A DNA stretch of 64,000 nucleotides from the IMG/VR virus record IMGVR_UViG_3300025585_000040, positions 1 through 64,000 of that record; one strand, written 5' to 3'. Of this stretch, positions 31,786 through 40,253 are shown one piece after another (position 1 is the stretch's first letter; each line of letters opens with the position of its first letter). This DNA is from a virus. Below the pieces are notes generated by a model. It searched no databases. It had not been told where the DNA came from and was given only the letters and a program-made list of their open reading frames with translations. The position numbers and the translations under genes were made by a program.

Positions 31786-32855
31786 AGCTCAGCACTCCAG
31801 GCGAGGTAACCGTCTCCAGTGTTTTGTAAGGATAAGAAACTGCAGTTTCCGGCAGTCAATCCGCTGGCAACAGAAACTCGAAGTGTTGCAGTATTTAAGG
31901 AACCAGTTTGATGCGTCGGAACTGCACTTGCAGTAATAAATGACCCGTTGCTGCTTAAAACTTGATAATCTGCTGCAGTACCAGATTGTTCAAGAGCTGT
32001 GGGCGAATCTCGCATCGTAACAGGATACTGAACCATATAATCTCCAGTGCCAGTGCCGATAGCTTGTCCCACGCCAATACGAATATCGACACTAGCGTTT
32101 CTGGTAATTCTGTAGTAATACCTCTGACACAACGCCAGCTCCTGTCCGTAGCTTCTGCGTTCAAACGGGGTGGCGACGGTTCCTGGTTCAACCTGCACCT
32201 GCGCGAGGTCCAGCGTATAGGTGCTGTTGATCGGCACCATAAACGTGAGACCAACGTAGTGATTAGTGCCGATGGTCTTGCCACTGATTGAGCCAACGTT
32301 GACGGTGTAGGTGTATTTCGTCCAGCTTGCGTTCAGCGCAACATTGGTTGCCAACGTGTAAGCCACTTGAGTAGAGCCGCCAGATCCAAAGGTCTGGGTT
32401 AGATAAATGTTGGGCAGGGTGCCTGTGCCCTTAGCATAAAAACTGATTGTTGCTGTTCGTCCTGCCAGAGTGCGTACGTCCTCAATGCGCTGCTCGACAT
32501 AGCAGCTACCCGTAGTTTGCCCACTCGGGGCGGAAGTAATTTGCCAACGCAGGAAATAAGTTGGTTCACCAGGAACGTCTGTCTGACCAGCAGTAAACGC
32601 TTGCTGCGAAACAGAACCATTACCACCAGTGCCGGCTGAACTGAAAACCCAACGATCAGGCCAGTAGAAGTTGCTAATTGGAGCCACCCATGTCGCTGTG
32701 CTGGTCCCTCTTTGCCAGATGTCGAAGTTGCCGTTGATAATGCGGTTCCTAGTGCCAGCAAGTGGTCCGCCGTTTAGGCTATTTACAGTCGCGTCATCAA
32801 ATGTTACATCCTGACTGGCTGTACCCGCGATTAATTGAGCTTTAGTTTGTGACAT
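31782..32855 (-). CDS. Tail fibre protein (357 aa)
   Basis: ATG at 32855. Short N-terminus, then the shared block LNGGPLAGTRNRIINGNFDI, a jelly-roll-like beta region and the shared GTVATPFERRSYGQELALCQ block before a unique tip. Lacks the long attachment domain of the 448- and 531-aa fibres, so it may assemble on another fibre part. The stop overlaps the start of the split companion (ATGA). Confidence 0.85.
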   Translation of the reverse strand: MSQTKAQLIAGTASQDVTFDDATVNSLNGGPLAGTRNRIINGNFDIWQRGTSTATWVAPISNFYWPDRWVFSSAGTGGNGSVSQQAFTAGQTDVPGEPTYFLRWQITSAPSGQTTGSCYVEQRIEDVRTLAGRTATISFYAKGTGTLPNIYLTQTFGSGGSTQVAYTLATNVALNASWTKYTYTVNVGSISGKTIGTNHYVGLTFMVPINSTYTLDLAQVQVEPGTVATPFERRSYGQELALCQRYYYRITRNASVDIRIGVGQAIGTGTGDYMVQYPVTMRDSPTALEQSGTAADYQVLSSNGSFITASAVPTHQTGSLNTATLRVSVASGLTAGNCSFLSLQNTGDGYLAWSAEL

Positions 32856-33024
32856 CGCTATTACCTTCTGAATTCATTTTACAAGAGCAGGACTTGCATT
32901 TTTTGCACCACGTTTTATCCCCAGGGATTGGCTCAGTGCCGTACGGAAAGTCATCGTAATCTTGCTGATTACGTAACCAACGCGCAAACTCTTCAATGTA
33001 CTTTTTGATGAGTTGCGTAGGCAT
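32842..33024 (-). CDS. Small Cys-rich protein (60 aa)
   Basis: ATG at 33024. Helical N-terminus (KKYIEEFARWLRNQQDYDD) and a Cys/Lys-rich end 'WCKKCKSCSCK' that may bind a metal. Overlaps the fibre gene start by 14 nt. No family recognised. Confidence 0.55.
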   Translation of the reverse strand: MPTQLIKKYIEEFARWLRNQQDYDDFPYGTEPIPGDKTWCKKCKSCSCKMNSEGNSDVTN

Positions 33025-33025
33025 A

Positions 33026-33340
33026 TCAAAGAAAACTAGGCAGCTGCGGCCCCTTGGGGCCAGGAGGCTTTAGTGGTTTGAAATCGCGCCTGATTAGCTC
33101 ATCCATATAAGGCGAATCAAGATGCGGAGTCTTGATTATAGCATTCGGCGGAGAGTAGCGAATAGTCCGAGAAATCAAAGGTCCACCCTGTTCTTGGGCA
33201 TACTCTTGTTTAAAGCCAAAATCCGGAATATTTTCACCTGCTTGGCTATAATCTTGCATACCGCTAGCGTATTGCTGCAAGAAACCAATAGCGTTATTTT
33301 TTCCACCAAATTGTACTGGAAAATCGTTATCGATCAGCAT
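33026..33340 (-). CDS. Hypothetical virion-associated protein (104 aa)
   Basis: ATG at 33340. Gln/Gly-rich N-terminal half and Pro-rich C-terminus (FKPLKPPGPKGPQLPSF). Packed 1-2 nt from both neighbours in the late operon 34290-31538. Probably a virion or assembly factor; not recognised. Confidence 0.58.
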   Translation of the reverse strand: MLIDNDFPVQFGGKNNAIGFLQQYASGMQDYSQAGENIPDFGFKQEYAQEQGGPLISRTIRYSPPNAIIKTPHLDSPYMDELIRRDFKPLKPPGPKGPQLPSFL

Positions 33341-33342
33341 AA

Positions 33343-34290
33343 TCAGAAAAGGGTCCTAATATTCGGGCGCTTCAGGAATTCAGCAGCTTTCTCACCAGTC
33401 GTCTGGAACGCGGGCATGCCTTCGCCAGTGGTCTTAGCAGCTTGGAACGGTACAACACCAGAAAACTCGGCCGAAACCTTCTCACCTTGTGTATTCCAAG
33501 GAGCAGGAACGCCATTCGCAGCCATCGAGAAGCTGTCGATGTCACTCAGCGGTTGAGCGCCCGCCTCATAACCAGGGGTTACAGGGGCTTCGGTAGGTGC
33601 AGCAGCTTGCTTTTTAGCGTAGAGGCGCTGGGCAAGCATCGGGTTAGCGGCAGCCCACTTGGCCAGGTCAGAACCTTCTGCGTAACCGAGACCTTTCTGA
33701 ATCTCAGGCATCTGAGCACGGCCCATGGCGCTTTGAGCACGGTAGTAGCTCGAGAGCGGTACGTCCTGAGGTGCAGTCAGCTCACCCGCTAACGCCTTCA
33801 TCTGACCCACGTCAGCCGGTGCACCTTTACCACGGGAAGCAGCGCCGAAGTACTGATCCATCTCAGGAGTCTTGAAGTAACGCTCGAACTGACCTTCTGG
33901 AGTTTGGGCGTACTGCTTGTAGGTATCGCTCTTCCTGCGATCTACGTTACCTGCTCCGTCAAGTCCAGAAACAACAGTTCGCTCGTTCTCGGGGCCGATG
34001 AAACGACCGGAGCGCCTGTCAAAGTATCCGATGCCAGGCTGAAGATAAACGTCTTGAGTTGGTCCCTGCTGTCCGGTTGGAGCTGCTACTGCGGCCCGAC
34101 CAATTTGAGGTAGCTGACCACTCAAAAGATTTGTGTAGTCTTGCGCAGCTTTTTCGCTACTTAAATATTGACCTGCACGACCAAGTTTGCGTCCTACGCC
34201 TTGCAACAGTCCCCAGATTTGTCCAGGCACTGCCTCAACGTTAGCCGCAGCCTGACGGGAAAACGGCCCTGTTTGCTTAAAATCGGACAC
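33343..34290 (-). CDS. Hypothetical virion-associated protein (315 aa)
   Basis: ATG at 34290. Gly/Ala/Gln-rich, largely hydrophilic, with an N-terminal helix (QIWGLLQGVGRKLGRAGQYL) that could be amphipathic. First gene of the late minus operon here. Composition is similar to the 521-aa protein at 18455. Function unknown. Confidence 0.58.
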   Translation of the reverse strand: MSDFKQTGPFSRQAAANVEAVPGQIWGLLQGVGRKLGRAGQYLSSEKAAQDYTNLLSGQLPQIGRAAVAAPTGQQGPTQDVYLQPGIGYFDRRSGRFIGPENERTVVSGLDGAGNVDRRKSDTYKQYAQTPEGQFERYFKTPEMDQYFGAASRGKGAPADVGQMKALAGELTAPQDVPLSSYYRAQSAMGRAQMPEIQKGLGYAEGSDLAKWAAANPMLAQRLYAKKQAAAPTEAPVTPGYEAGAQPLSDIDSFSMAANGVPAPWNTQGEKVSAEFSGVVPFQAAKTTGEGMPAFQTTGEKAAEFLKRPNIRTLF

Positions 34291-34340
34291 TTCTAACTAA
34301 ACAATCCTTTCTTACAATAATAGTAGGCCTAAATAAAACC

Positions 34341-34529
34341 ATGGAAGTTATTCAAACCTACCCGAATGGGACCACGATTGAGTTGGGAGTCGATAGCCAT
34401 GGGAATCAGGTCCATCGCGTCTGCACGGCGGGTGGATCGATGTGCCGCTACGTAGAACCAATCCACTGCGCCATGGTTTACGCGCAGCAGTTCGAGGAGC
34501 CGTACGCGATTAAGCCCGAATCAGAGTGA
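34341..34529 (+). CDS. Hypothetical protein (62 aa)
   Basis: ATG at 34341. Small beta-rich protein with two Cys and several His (VHRVCTAGGSMCRYVEPIHC). Divergent from the late operon at 34290. No family recognised. Confidence 0.55.
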   Translation: MEVIQTYPNGTTIELGVDSHGNQVHRVCTAGGSMCRYVEPIHCAMVYAQQFEEPYAIKPESE

Positions 34530-34662
34530 GTCTCACGAGAAAAAAGTGAGAAAACGTGAGGGAGAGCGTGAGAAGCGGTCAGAGTCGTTGTGCTGCAACG
34601 GATTTTGAGTTGCACTCAGTATTTCCGTTTTATACCCCTCTACCCTTAAGCGCTTGAGAGGT

Positions 34663-34723
34663 TGGGTCTGGGTCTAAGTGTATATATGTACATTCTGTGC
34701 ATGTACACTCAGACCCAAACCCA
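34663..34723. repeat. 61-nt imperfect hairpin
   Basis: Arms 34663-34682 and 34704-34723 pair over about 18 positions with two mismatches; the tip contains two copies of TGTACA, itself a palindrome. One of the longest stems in the window. Confidence 0.65.
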
Positions 34724-34783
34724 GTCAGATAAGAAAATATATAAACCCTAGGTAACACTGGAAATACTGACTGTACATGAAAA

Positions 34784-34816
34784 CCCTTGACACAAGGGCA
34801 ATTCCGCTGCTACCGT
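34784..34816 (+). promoter_or_regulatory. Promoter with operator-like repeat
   Basis: -35 TTGACA at 34787-34792, 18-nt spacer, -10-like TACCGT at 34811-34816. The -35 box lies inside a perfect repeat CCCTTG-ACA-CAAGGG (34784-34798), so a repressor bound there would block polymerase. It drives the gene at 34839. Confidence 0.55.
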
Positions 34817-34838
34817 CCGGTTTAAGCGCACTGACCCA

Positions 34839-35987
34839 ATGAACATCCACTCCCTCTTCCGTGACGCTGGCGTCTCCAGGGAGGAATTGGTGGCATTTGT
34901 CAAGAGCATTGAAATATGTTGTAAACTACATGGGAGGGATTCCTGCTGGTCGATAGACCGAGCGCATCACGCAGCCTTCTCGGGATTCAACACGGCAAAT
35001 CCCAAGAATCTCCGCTACTGCGGAGTAGACGCAAGACCTTTGATCCTCTCCATCAGCGGTCAGTTCCAACCGGATGAGTCTCACGTTGCGATTCGTAAGT
35101 CCATTTGCAAATCTCAGTACTGCCTCAACCCCGCGCACTACTACTGGGGGACCAAGAGTGAGGTGGCGTTGGAGGGGCAGCGGAAGAAGAAGGACGGTCT
35201 GACTCCAGATGTGATCCGTGCACTCCAAGAAGGGCGTAGAGAGGGGAAGCGGGTCCTCGATCTGGCGCGTAAATATAAGGTTGCTTATCACACAGCACGG
35301 CGGATCTGCGCGGGCGAGACCTACGAAACTCAAAATAAGACCAGAGAATCCGTGCCAGATCAGGAGCTGTGGGCATTAGTCGATGCCATTTGCAAGGAAC
35401 TAATCTCTCGCTATCCTGAAGAGGCTAGAGAGTATCGATTAGGGGTCTACGTGGCAAACGAACTTGAATGCCCCTGGCACCAACGAGGCGAACCAGGCCA
35501 CAAAGGTAACTTCGGCCTCATGGGCGAGTGCCTGGACTGTATGGAGGAAGTCAGAAAGGGACGCTGTTCTGTCGATGTAACTAACTTTGATATGCAGTGG
35601 TACTGGCAAGTAAAACGCTTCTGGGAACAGGTTGAAATTAGAGGAGAGGATGAGTGCTGGCCTTGGAATGGTGCCACGCGTCGAAACGGGAACGAGTCGC
35701 TTGCCTATTTCCCTAGCCCGTTCCACTCAGGTAAGACTCAGTCTGCCTCCAGGGTGGCATTCTGGTTGAGCCGAGGCTATACCGGGAAATACAAAGTCTT
35801 CACCAAGCCGGAGTGCGAATCCTTCTGCTGCAACCCCCGTCATCTCCATATTCGGGAGTTCAAAGACATGCTTGACCCCGCTAAAATTGGAGAAATTCGA
35901 CTGAACCACGGTGACATCTTCGCCCACCACCGAAAAAATCTACCAGAAAAGCAGCCAGGTGTTTCCCAGCAATCACCACCTGCCTGA
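34839..35987 (+). CDS. Double HNH-like zinc-finger/HTH protein (382 aa)
   Basis: ATG at 34839. Residues about 35-110 end in 'CKSQYCLNPAHYYWGT', the zinc-bound HNH (CxNPxH) form. Residues about 120-165 are a helix-turn-helix (VIRALQEGRREGKRVLDLAR then KYKVAYHTARRI). A central CPWH...CLDC pair suggests another zinc site. Residues about 265-340 hold a second HNH-like unit, 'CWPWNGATRRNG' to 'CCNPRHLHI'. Two nuclease-type modules around an HTH is unusual; homing nuclease or DNA-binding derivative. Confidence 0.75.
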   Translation: MNIHSLFRDAGVSREELVAFVKSIEICCKLHGRDSCWSIDRAHHAAFSGFNTANPKNLRYCGVDARPLILSISGQFQPDESHVAIRKSICKSQYCLNPAHYYWGTKSEVALEGQRKKKDGLTPDVIRALQEGRREGKRVLDLARKYKVAYHTARRICAGETYETQNKTRESVPDQELWALVDAICKELISRYPEEAREYRLGVYVANELECPWHQRGEPGHKGNFGLMGECLDCMEEVRKGRCSVDVTNFDMQWYWQVKRFWEQVEIRGEDECWPWNGATRRNGNESLAYFPSPFHSGKTQSASRVAFWLSRGYTGKYKVFTKPECESFCCNPRHLHIREFKDMLDPAKIGEIRLNHGDIFAHHRKNLPEKQPGVSQQSPPA

Positions 35988-36267
35988 GAAGAGTTATTAT
36001 GGATGCGTCAAGATCGGTAAGTCTTATCACTACACAGACTTCTATCCGACTCTTGATGAAGCAGTAATTGAACTCCGCTGCCTCGAGAAACGCCTTAGCT
36101 ACGAGTTAGTTAATACCGTCGAAATGGAGGGTATGTATCCCCAGCGTGCTATTCTTATTGAAGAAGCATACCAGAAGTCAGGCCGTACTAACGGCCTTTA
36201 CACTGGGCTAATGACGGAAGATGGCGAGGTTTCTAACAACAATTCCGACGAATCTGGGGTTCTTTAA
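35959..36267 (+). CDS. Hypothetical protein (102 aa)
   Basis: GTG at 35959 chosen; a longer frame from 35911 would lie deeper in the preceding gene. 'KSYYGCVKIGKSYHYTDFYP' then helix 'TLDEAVIELRCLEKRL' looks like a small AP2- or DUF-type alpha/beta unit. Overlaps both neighbours. Confidence 0.5.
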   Translation: MFPSNHHLPEKSYYGCVKIGKSYHYTDFYPTLDEAVIELRCLEKRLSYELVNTVEMEGMYPQRAILIEEAYQKSGRTNGLYTGLMTEDGEVSNNNSDESGVL

Positions 36268-36886
36268 TTTAGGTACTGTACAAGCTTATCCCACAGGAGG
36301 TACTGGACCTACAGCCTATGGGCCTACGAGCTACTACGGTAGTGACCCCTTACCAGAACAACCTGGAGATTCGATATACACCGCAATCAATCTTGGTGAT
36401 TTCTCCGGTGTATTCCGAACGGTCACATTAACCAATAGTCATGGTGGATTGTCTCGTAAACAGTCCACCTTTTACCGTTTTACGCTGCGGCGCCCAAGGT
36501 CTGTACAATTTGCACAGAACTTTAGCCAATTCGCATATACAGAAAATACCAACAGAAACACACTTCTTGCATTCTATAAAATTGAAGACGGAAATAGACG
36601 GGAAGAATTACCAATCAATGATCAAGGTTACGTCTATACTTCTACGGCGATTGACTACGAGGAAATTGCAACACCAACAGCAGATTATCCCAACGTTCGT
36701 TTAGGTCCAGGGGAGTACCTCTTCCTGATCACCAACGATATACGCTACCTCGAAACGACTTACTCAATCTCTATAGCTATTGCGGTAACAGATTGGAGGT
36801 TTGTAAATGAAGAGATTGAAGAGTCTCTTGATTTCGATTTAGTTTCGGAAGGAACTGATGAAATCATTGATTTTGGCGCGATCTAG
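36221..36886 (+). CDS. Beta-sandwich virion or surface protein (221 aa)
   Basis: ATG at 36221. Gly/Tyr/Pro-rich N-terminus, then 'AINLGDFSGVFRTVTL' to 'RLGPGEYLFLITNDI', resembling the pre-peptidase C-terminal beta-sandwich fold used by secreted and virion proteins to bind carbohydrate. A lone plus-strand structural-looking gene. Overlaps the previous gene by 47 nt. Confidence 0.6.
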   Translation: MARFLTTIPTNLGFFNLGTVQAYPTGGTGPTAYGPTSYYGSDPLPEQPGDSIYTAINLGDFSGVFRTVTLTNSHGGLSRKQSTFYRFTLRRPRSVQFAQNFSQFAYTENTNRNTLLAFYKIEDGNRREELPINDQGYVYTSTAIDYEEIATPTADYPNVRLGPGEYLFLITNDIRYLETTYSISIAIAVTDWRFVNEEIEESLDFDLVSEGTDEIIDFGAI

Positions 36887-36933
36887 CACTTATTGTTTTA
36901 AGCTGCTAAGCTACACAAATCGATTATGGAACG

Positions 36934-37173
36934 ATGAAAGTCATCACCGCAGACCAGTTCGAGCGCGATTTCGAAGCCATTATCGACGATGTAGCAGATA
37001 ATAAGCAGTACTACCGCATACAAGGTGAACAGGGAGACTTTATGCTGGTCCCCTACAATGAATATGAAGTTTTAAAAGAGACTTATAAGGAGTGGGTCGA
37101 GGAGCCGAAAATCGACCCCGACCCTCTCCCTATCCAATACATTGGAGATGCTGAACCTGAGAAGTTCAGCTGA
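36934..37173 (+). CDS. Phd/YefM-like antitoxin fold protein (79 aa)
   Basis: ATG at 36934. 'MKVITADQFERDFEAIIDDV' then 'YYRIQGEQGDFMLVPYNEYE' matches the Phd/YefM layout: N-terminal strand-helix DNA-binding part and a short tail. Such proteins repress their promoter and neutralise RelE- or Doc-type toxins; no partner is seen next to it. Confidence 0.68.
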   Translation: MKVITADQFERDFEAIIDDVADNKQYYRIQGEQGDFMLVPYNEYEVLKETYKEWVEEPKIDPDPLPIQYIGDAEPEKFS

Positions 37174-37608
37174 TCAAGTCACAGTGCGTTTAGCCCAAGA
37201 CGGAGTTTCTGAAATTGTAGGCTCGGGGGGCTTGCGGCCTAACTTCTGCATAGCTTCAGCATACGCTTTTTGAGCGTCAGTCAGCTCACCCTCGACAGCC
37301 TCTCGGATCGGCTTGTACGGATCCTGTACGCCTGTAGTTTGCTCGATAGCCTTATCGCCAGTAGGTAATGAGGCTAAATAGGCAGCCGACTCTCGTGCAC
37401 GAATACCTGCTTGACGCGCACCAAGCTCCTCAGGTGTACCGACTTCAGTGAAACGCTGCGATTGCAGTTTGCCGGTTTCTTCCTGAATACGTTTTAACTG
37501 TCCGGCTAAGTCCTGGTAACTCTCTAAGGGTGTTACCGATTGGTACAGCGTCGGAGCAGTTGGCGTCGGCATCACTACCTTGGGAGCCGATGGCCTAGAA
37601 CCACCCAT
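37174..37608 (-). CDS. Structural or assembly protein (144 aa)
   Basis: ATG at 37608. Pro-rich N-terminus, central helical heptads (YQDLAGQLKRIQEETGKLQ) and a Pro-rich end. I recall this build in small cyanophage virion proteins. Convergent with the antitoxin-like gene (stops adjacent). Confidence 0.6.
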   Translation of the reverse strand: MGGSRPSAPKVVMPTPTAPTLYQSVTPLESYQDLAGQLKRIQEETGKLQSQRFTEVGTPEELGARQAGIRARESAAYLASLPTGDKAIEQTTGVQDPYKPIREAVEGELTDAQKAYAEAMQKLGRKPPEPTISETPSWAKRTVT

Positions 37609-37663
37609 TGTCTTACTTCACTTTTATTTCTATACTGATTCTATCGGTGATGAATCCGTACAA

Positions 37664-38056
37664 ATGCTGAACTCCGATAACGCCCAAGGGGCCAAGAACC
37701 AGAATCAACAAGAGCTCAGCATAGGTGATAGGCCTCTTCATGGAAACGAATACCCGTTTATTAAGGAGTTTAGCGAATTTTTGGCTTCTGTGCCAACCAA
37801 AGCTTTAAAGCACGTCCTAATGACCTACCAACAAAGGCTAACCGCTAAAACCTTCTGGGAGGCTGAAAACTATGGAGGATCTAAAGAAAAGTGCATAAAG
37901 CAGCTTACCGAGATATATGGACCAAACTGGCGTAGCATCACCAGACTCGAAGACCACATGGAAGAGGAACGCGTTTACTGCGAGTACGTACTGATCCTGG
38001 ATCATATGAAACAGTGGGACAAACATCAAAAATTAGCTAAACTGCGACAAAGCTGA
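37664..38056 (+). CDS. Hypothetical protein (130 aa)
   Basis: ATG at 37664 chosen over 37580, which lies in the divergent gene. Helical protein (YPFIKEFSEFLASVPTKALK, TRLEDHMEEERVYCEYVL). Followed 8 nt later by the next gene. Function unknown. Confidence 0.6.
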   Translation: MLNSDNAQGAKNQNQQELSIGDRPLHGNEYPFIKEFSEFLASVPTKALKHVLMTYQQRLTAKTFWEAENYGGSKEKCIKQLTEIYGPNWRSITRLEDHMEEERVYCEYVLILDHMKQWDKHQKLAKLRQS

Positions 38057-38063
38057 GCTCCTA

Positions 38064-38657
38064 ATGGTCAAAAGCGACGTTGAAAACTGGATAGATTTCC
38101 TCGATAAAACCGCATTTGAGGTGAACGACGAAGCTCCTACTACTTACCAGAGCTACCGTTTCGTTAACCTGGAGATCAACGAAGTTACCGTTGACAACTA
38201 TAAGGATCTGCTCGTGGACTCGCTTGCGATCCAAGTCGAGCCTTTTATTCCACCAATTGGAAGCTTCGAGACGCCAGATCTGAGGCGCTATCTAGAGTTG
38301 ATCTGTAGCTACGAAACCAGTACGACAGATCTGATGATGGGGCTTTCGCTTGCTGATCAAATCAGGCTTACCTTCAGCGACATGCGTACGAGCACAATCT
38401 GTGACCGCTATCCGGATATCGGACTGGCTGAAAAACGACGCTACCGTTGTGTGGCTGAGTATCTGATTCGCCAGGGGGAGCTCACGAAGCTACGCGATGA
38501 GAACGGGAAACTCATTAAAAAAATCGGTAATATGCAGAAAGCTGTCGTCCTTTACAAACCGCTGCCGAAACTACTCGAAACTCTGAAGCGGTCTGGACTT
38601 GGTCACATGATCAAAAAGAACCAGAGCGCCGAACCAGCAAAATCCGCTGAAACTTGA
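38064..38657 (+). CDS. Hypothetical protein (197 aa)
   Basis: ATG at 38064. Mixed alpha/beta N-terminal half and a helical, basic C-terminal half ending in a Lys/Ala tail. In an apparent operon 37664-39713. No family recognised. Confidence 0.6.
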   Translation: MVKSDVENWIDFLDKTAFEVNDEAPTTYQSYRFVNLEINEVTVDNYKDLLVDSLAIQVEPFIPPIGSFETPDLRRYLELICSYETSTTDLMMGLSLADQIRLTFSDMRTSTICDRYPDIGLAEKRRYRCVAEYLIRQGELTKLRDENGKLIKKIGNMQKAVVLYKPLPKLLETLKRSGLGHMIKKNQSAEPAKSAET

Positions 38658-38682
38658 TAAACTAACTCAACTGGAGAGAACA

Positions 38683-39090
38683 ATGAGCGAACGCCGTAAG
38701 AAAATGATCAGCAAAATGATGCTGTCAGCCCCCACTGAGGCAGAGCAGACCATGATGAAACTCGTGGTCGAGCGGATCTGCGTCGACATGTGCGATTTTT
38801 TTAAGAAATTTTACGGTTTTGAAGGCCCTGGAGCTGTTGTTTATGTCCCCGATGCGGAAAATGAGGATGATTCGATGTTCTATCTACCGGTAGATTCCTT
38901 AATGAACGGGCTTAATGATTTTAATAGTCGGGATATGGAGGGTCCTGCAGAAGTAATGAAGAAAGCCATTGCCAGGGCAGAGGCCATTGATCCCGAAAAA
39001 GAGGCACTATTTATCATCCAAGACAAAGATCAAATGTCGTTAGTGCATTACAAGTATGACGCTGACGGTACTTCGCTTCTGAAGATGTGA
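38683..39090 (+). CDS. Hypothetical protein (135 aa)
   Basis: ATG at 38683. Acidic alpha/beta protein with Met-rich N-terminal helix (KKMISKMMLSAPTEAEQTMM) and 'GPGAVVYVPDAENEDD'. Overlaps the following gene by 4 nt (GTGA). Confidence 0.6.
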   Translation: MSERRKKMISKMMLSAPTEAEQTMMKLVVERICVDMCDFFKKFYGFEGPGAVVYVPDAENEDDSMFYLPVDSLMNGLNDFNSRDMEGPAEVMKKAIARAEAIDPEKEALFIIQDKDQMSLVHYKYDADGTSLLKM

Positions 39091-39713
39091 GTTTACATAC
39101 CCAGCGATTTATGAGGCGGAGCCGGCTCCTAAGTCGGATCCGTCACATTAAAGATGATTGGCTTACTCCAGTTGAATATCTTCCTTACATTGATGCGCTT
39201 TTGGGGGATATCGATCTCGACCCATGCTCGACGCATTTTGCCAATGGTCAATTTTTACGGGCAAAAAATATTTTCACTTTAGAAGATGACGGCTTAAATA
39301 TTCAAGAACCTTGGAAAGGCAAGACTTACTTATTTCCACCTACCTATGGAAGATGCTCCTTCAATAAACAACGTGGAACCTGGAGATGGAGTCTAAGTGC
39401 TGGTACAAACGCTAGGGCTCCATCAGTGATCTGGTTTCGTCGTTTGCTGAAAGAATGGAAACTCCGAAATATACCCGAAGCTCTGTTTTACACTACGAAT
39501 CCAGAAATGATGAGGGTTTGTCCTGAAATGTGGGATTTTCCTATCTGTATGCCGAAAGACCGGGCTAACCTTATTCATGGTAGAGATCTGTACAGGATGC
39601 CCTCTCCCGTTTTCTGGGGTTACTTTATCTACCTTCCACCTGTTTCGTTTGGATTCGATCAAATAAATCGATTCCGATCAATATTCAGTCATCTAGGCAA
39701 ACTTATAACCTAA
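39087..39713 (+). CDS. Phage adenine-methyltransferase-like protein (208 aa)
   Basis: GTG at 39087. 'DDWLTPVEYLPYIDALLGDI' + 'DLDPCSTHFANGQFLRAKNI' + 'DDGLNIQEPWKG' is the start of the phage DNA N6-adenine methyltransferase family, whose usual order is W-xTP, DLDPxS, W.G and then a catalytic (D/N)PPY. Here the last is replaced by FPPTYGR, so methylation cannot be assumed. May be a diverged or inactive enzyme. Confidence 0.68.
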   Translation: MSLHTQRFMRRSRLLSRIRHIKDDWLTPVEYLPYIDALLGDIDLDPCSTHFANGQFLRAKNIFTLEDDGLNIQEPWKGKTYLFPPTYGRCSFNKQRGTWRWSLSAGTNARAPSVIWFRRLLKEWKLRNIPEALFYTTNPEMMRVCPEMWDFPICMPKDRANLIHGRDLYRMPSPVFWGYFIYLPPVSFGFDQINRFRSIFSHLGKLIT

Positions 39714-39937
39714 CCTGCACGGAAACCGTTTCGGAAGCTGTATGTACTATCGCCTGGCCCCGCAACAATAAATTTATTTTCTGTTACCGCGTCAGGTCCG
39801 TAAGGGAGATTCTGTATTTGTCGGCGACCTTGGATAAATCGCATCACAAAAGCCTTTCCTGCAGTATTATCAACTGAACCTTTGCCACCCTTGTATCGGG
39901 CGTCAACGTCGTAATCCTGACTAAGGCGTGTCTCCAT
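39710..39937 (-). CDS. Hypothetical protein (75 aa)
   Basis: ATG at 39937. Gly/Arg/Asp-rich, 'YKGGKGSVDNTAGKAFVMRF...PYGPDAVTENKF': resembles a short virion component. Convergent overlap of 4 nt with the methylase-like gene. Confidence 0.55.
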   Translation of the reverse strand: METRLSQDYDVDARYKGGKGSVDNTAGKAFVMRFIQGRRQIQNLPYGPDAVTENKFIVAGPGDSTYSFRNGFRAG

Positions 39938-39962
39938 TTGTTAATTATCGCAGACCCTAACT

Positions 39963-40253
39963 ATGACTAGATTTCTAGACACTCAAACCCACATCGCACT
40001 AATCTGCGACCAAGTGAAAGAATTATTGCTGGAAAAAAACAGGAAATACGGTGACAGCGCTTTAAACCCGACGAGAGTTTTTAGTAAAGCCGATCCAGTA
40101 GAACAGCTCTTAGTGAGAATTGACGATAAACTTAATCGAATTAAACAAGGTGCGGGACTCTTGGCTAACGATGAGGATGTGATCATGGATTTAATTGGTT
40201 ATCTGATCCTTCTCAAAATTGCCTTAAGTCGCAATACAGAGGTAGAAGTGTGA
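39963..40253 (+). CDS. Phage 'EKNRKYGDSALNP' family protein (96 aa)
   Basis: ATG at 39963. 'LLEKNRKYGDSALNPTRVFS' and 'VRIDDKLNRI' with 'EDVIMDLIGYLILLKIAL' define a small helical family common in phages, related in look to nucleotide-modification-associated (DUF1599-type) and MazG-like proteins. Probably acts on nucleotides; catalytic role unproven. Confidence 0.7.
   Translation: MTRFLDTQTHIALICDQVKELLLEKNRKYGDSALNPTRVFSKADPVEQLLVRIDDKLNRIKQGAGLLANDEDVIMDLIGYLILLKIALSRNTEVEV

Larger units (their letters stand above)
34530..34838. other. Structured regulatory or origin-like region
   Basis: 309 nt without a gene. Four GTGAG repeats near 34550-34583, the first pairing with CTCAC; a CCTCT/AGAGG stem (34637-34661) holding AAGCGCTT; a 61-nt imperfect hairpin 34663-34723 (TGGGT/ACCCA, GGGTCT/AGACCC, AGTGTA/TACACT); then an A/T-rich stretch and a promoter with an operator-like repeat. 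Could be a control region or replication origin. Confidence 0.5.

Noticed and set aside
37580-37663. Upstream extension of the 130-aa gene
   Set aside because: Runs through the start of the divergent gene at 37608; the ATG at 37664 suits spacing better.
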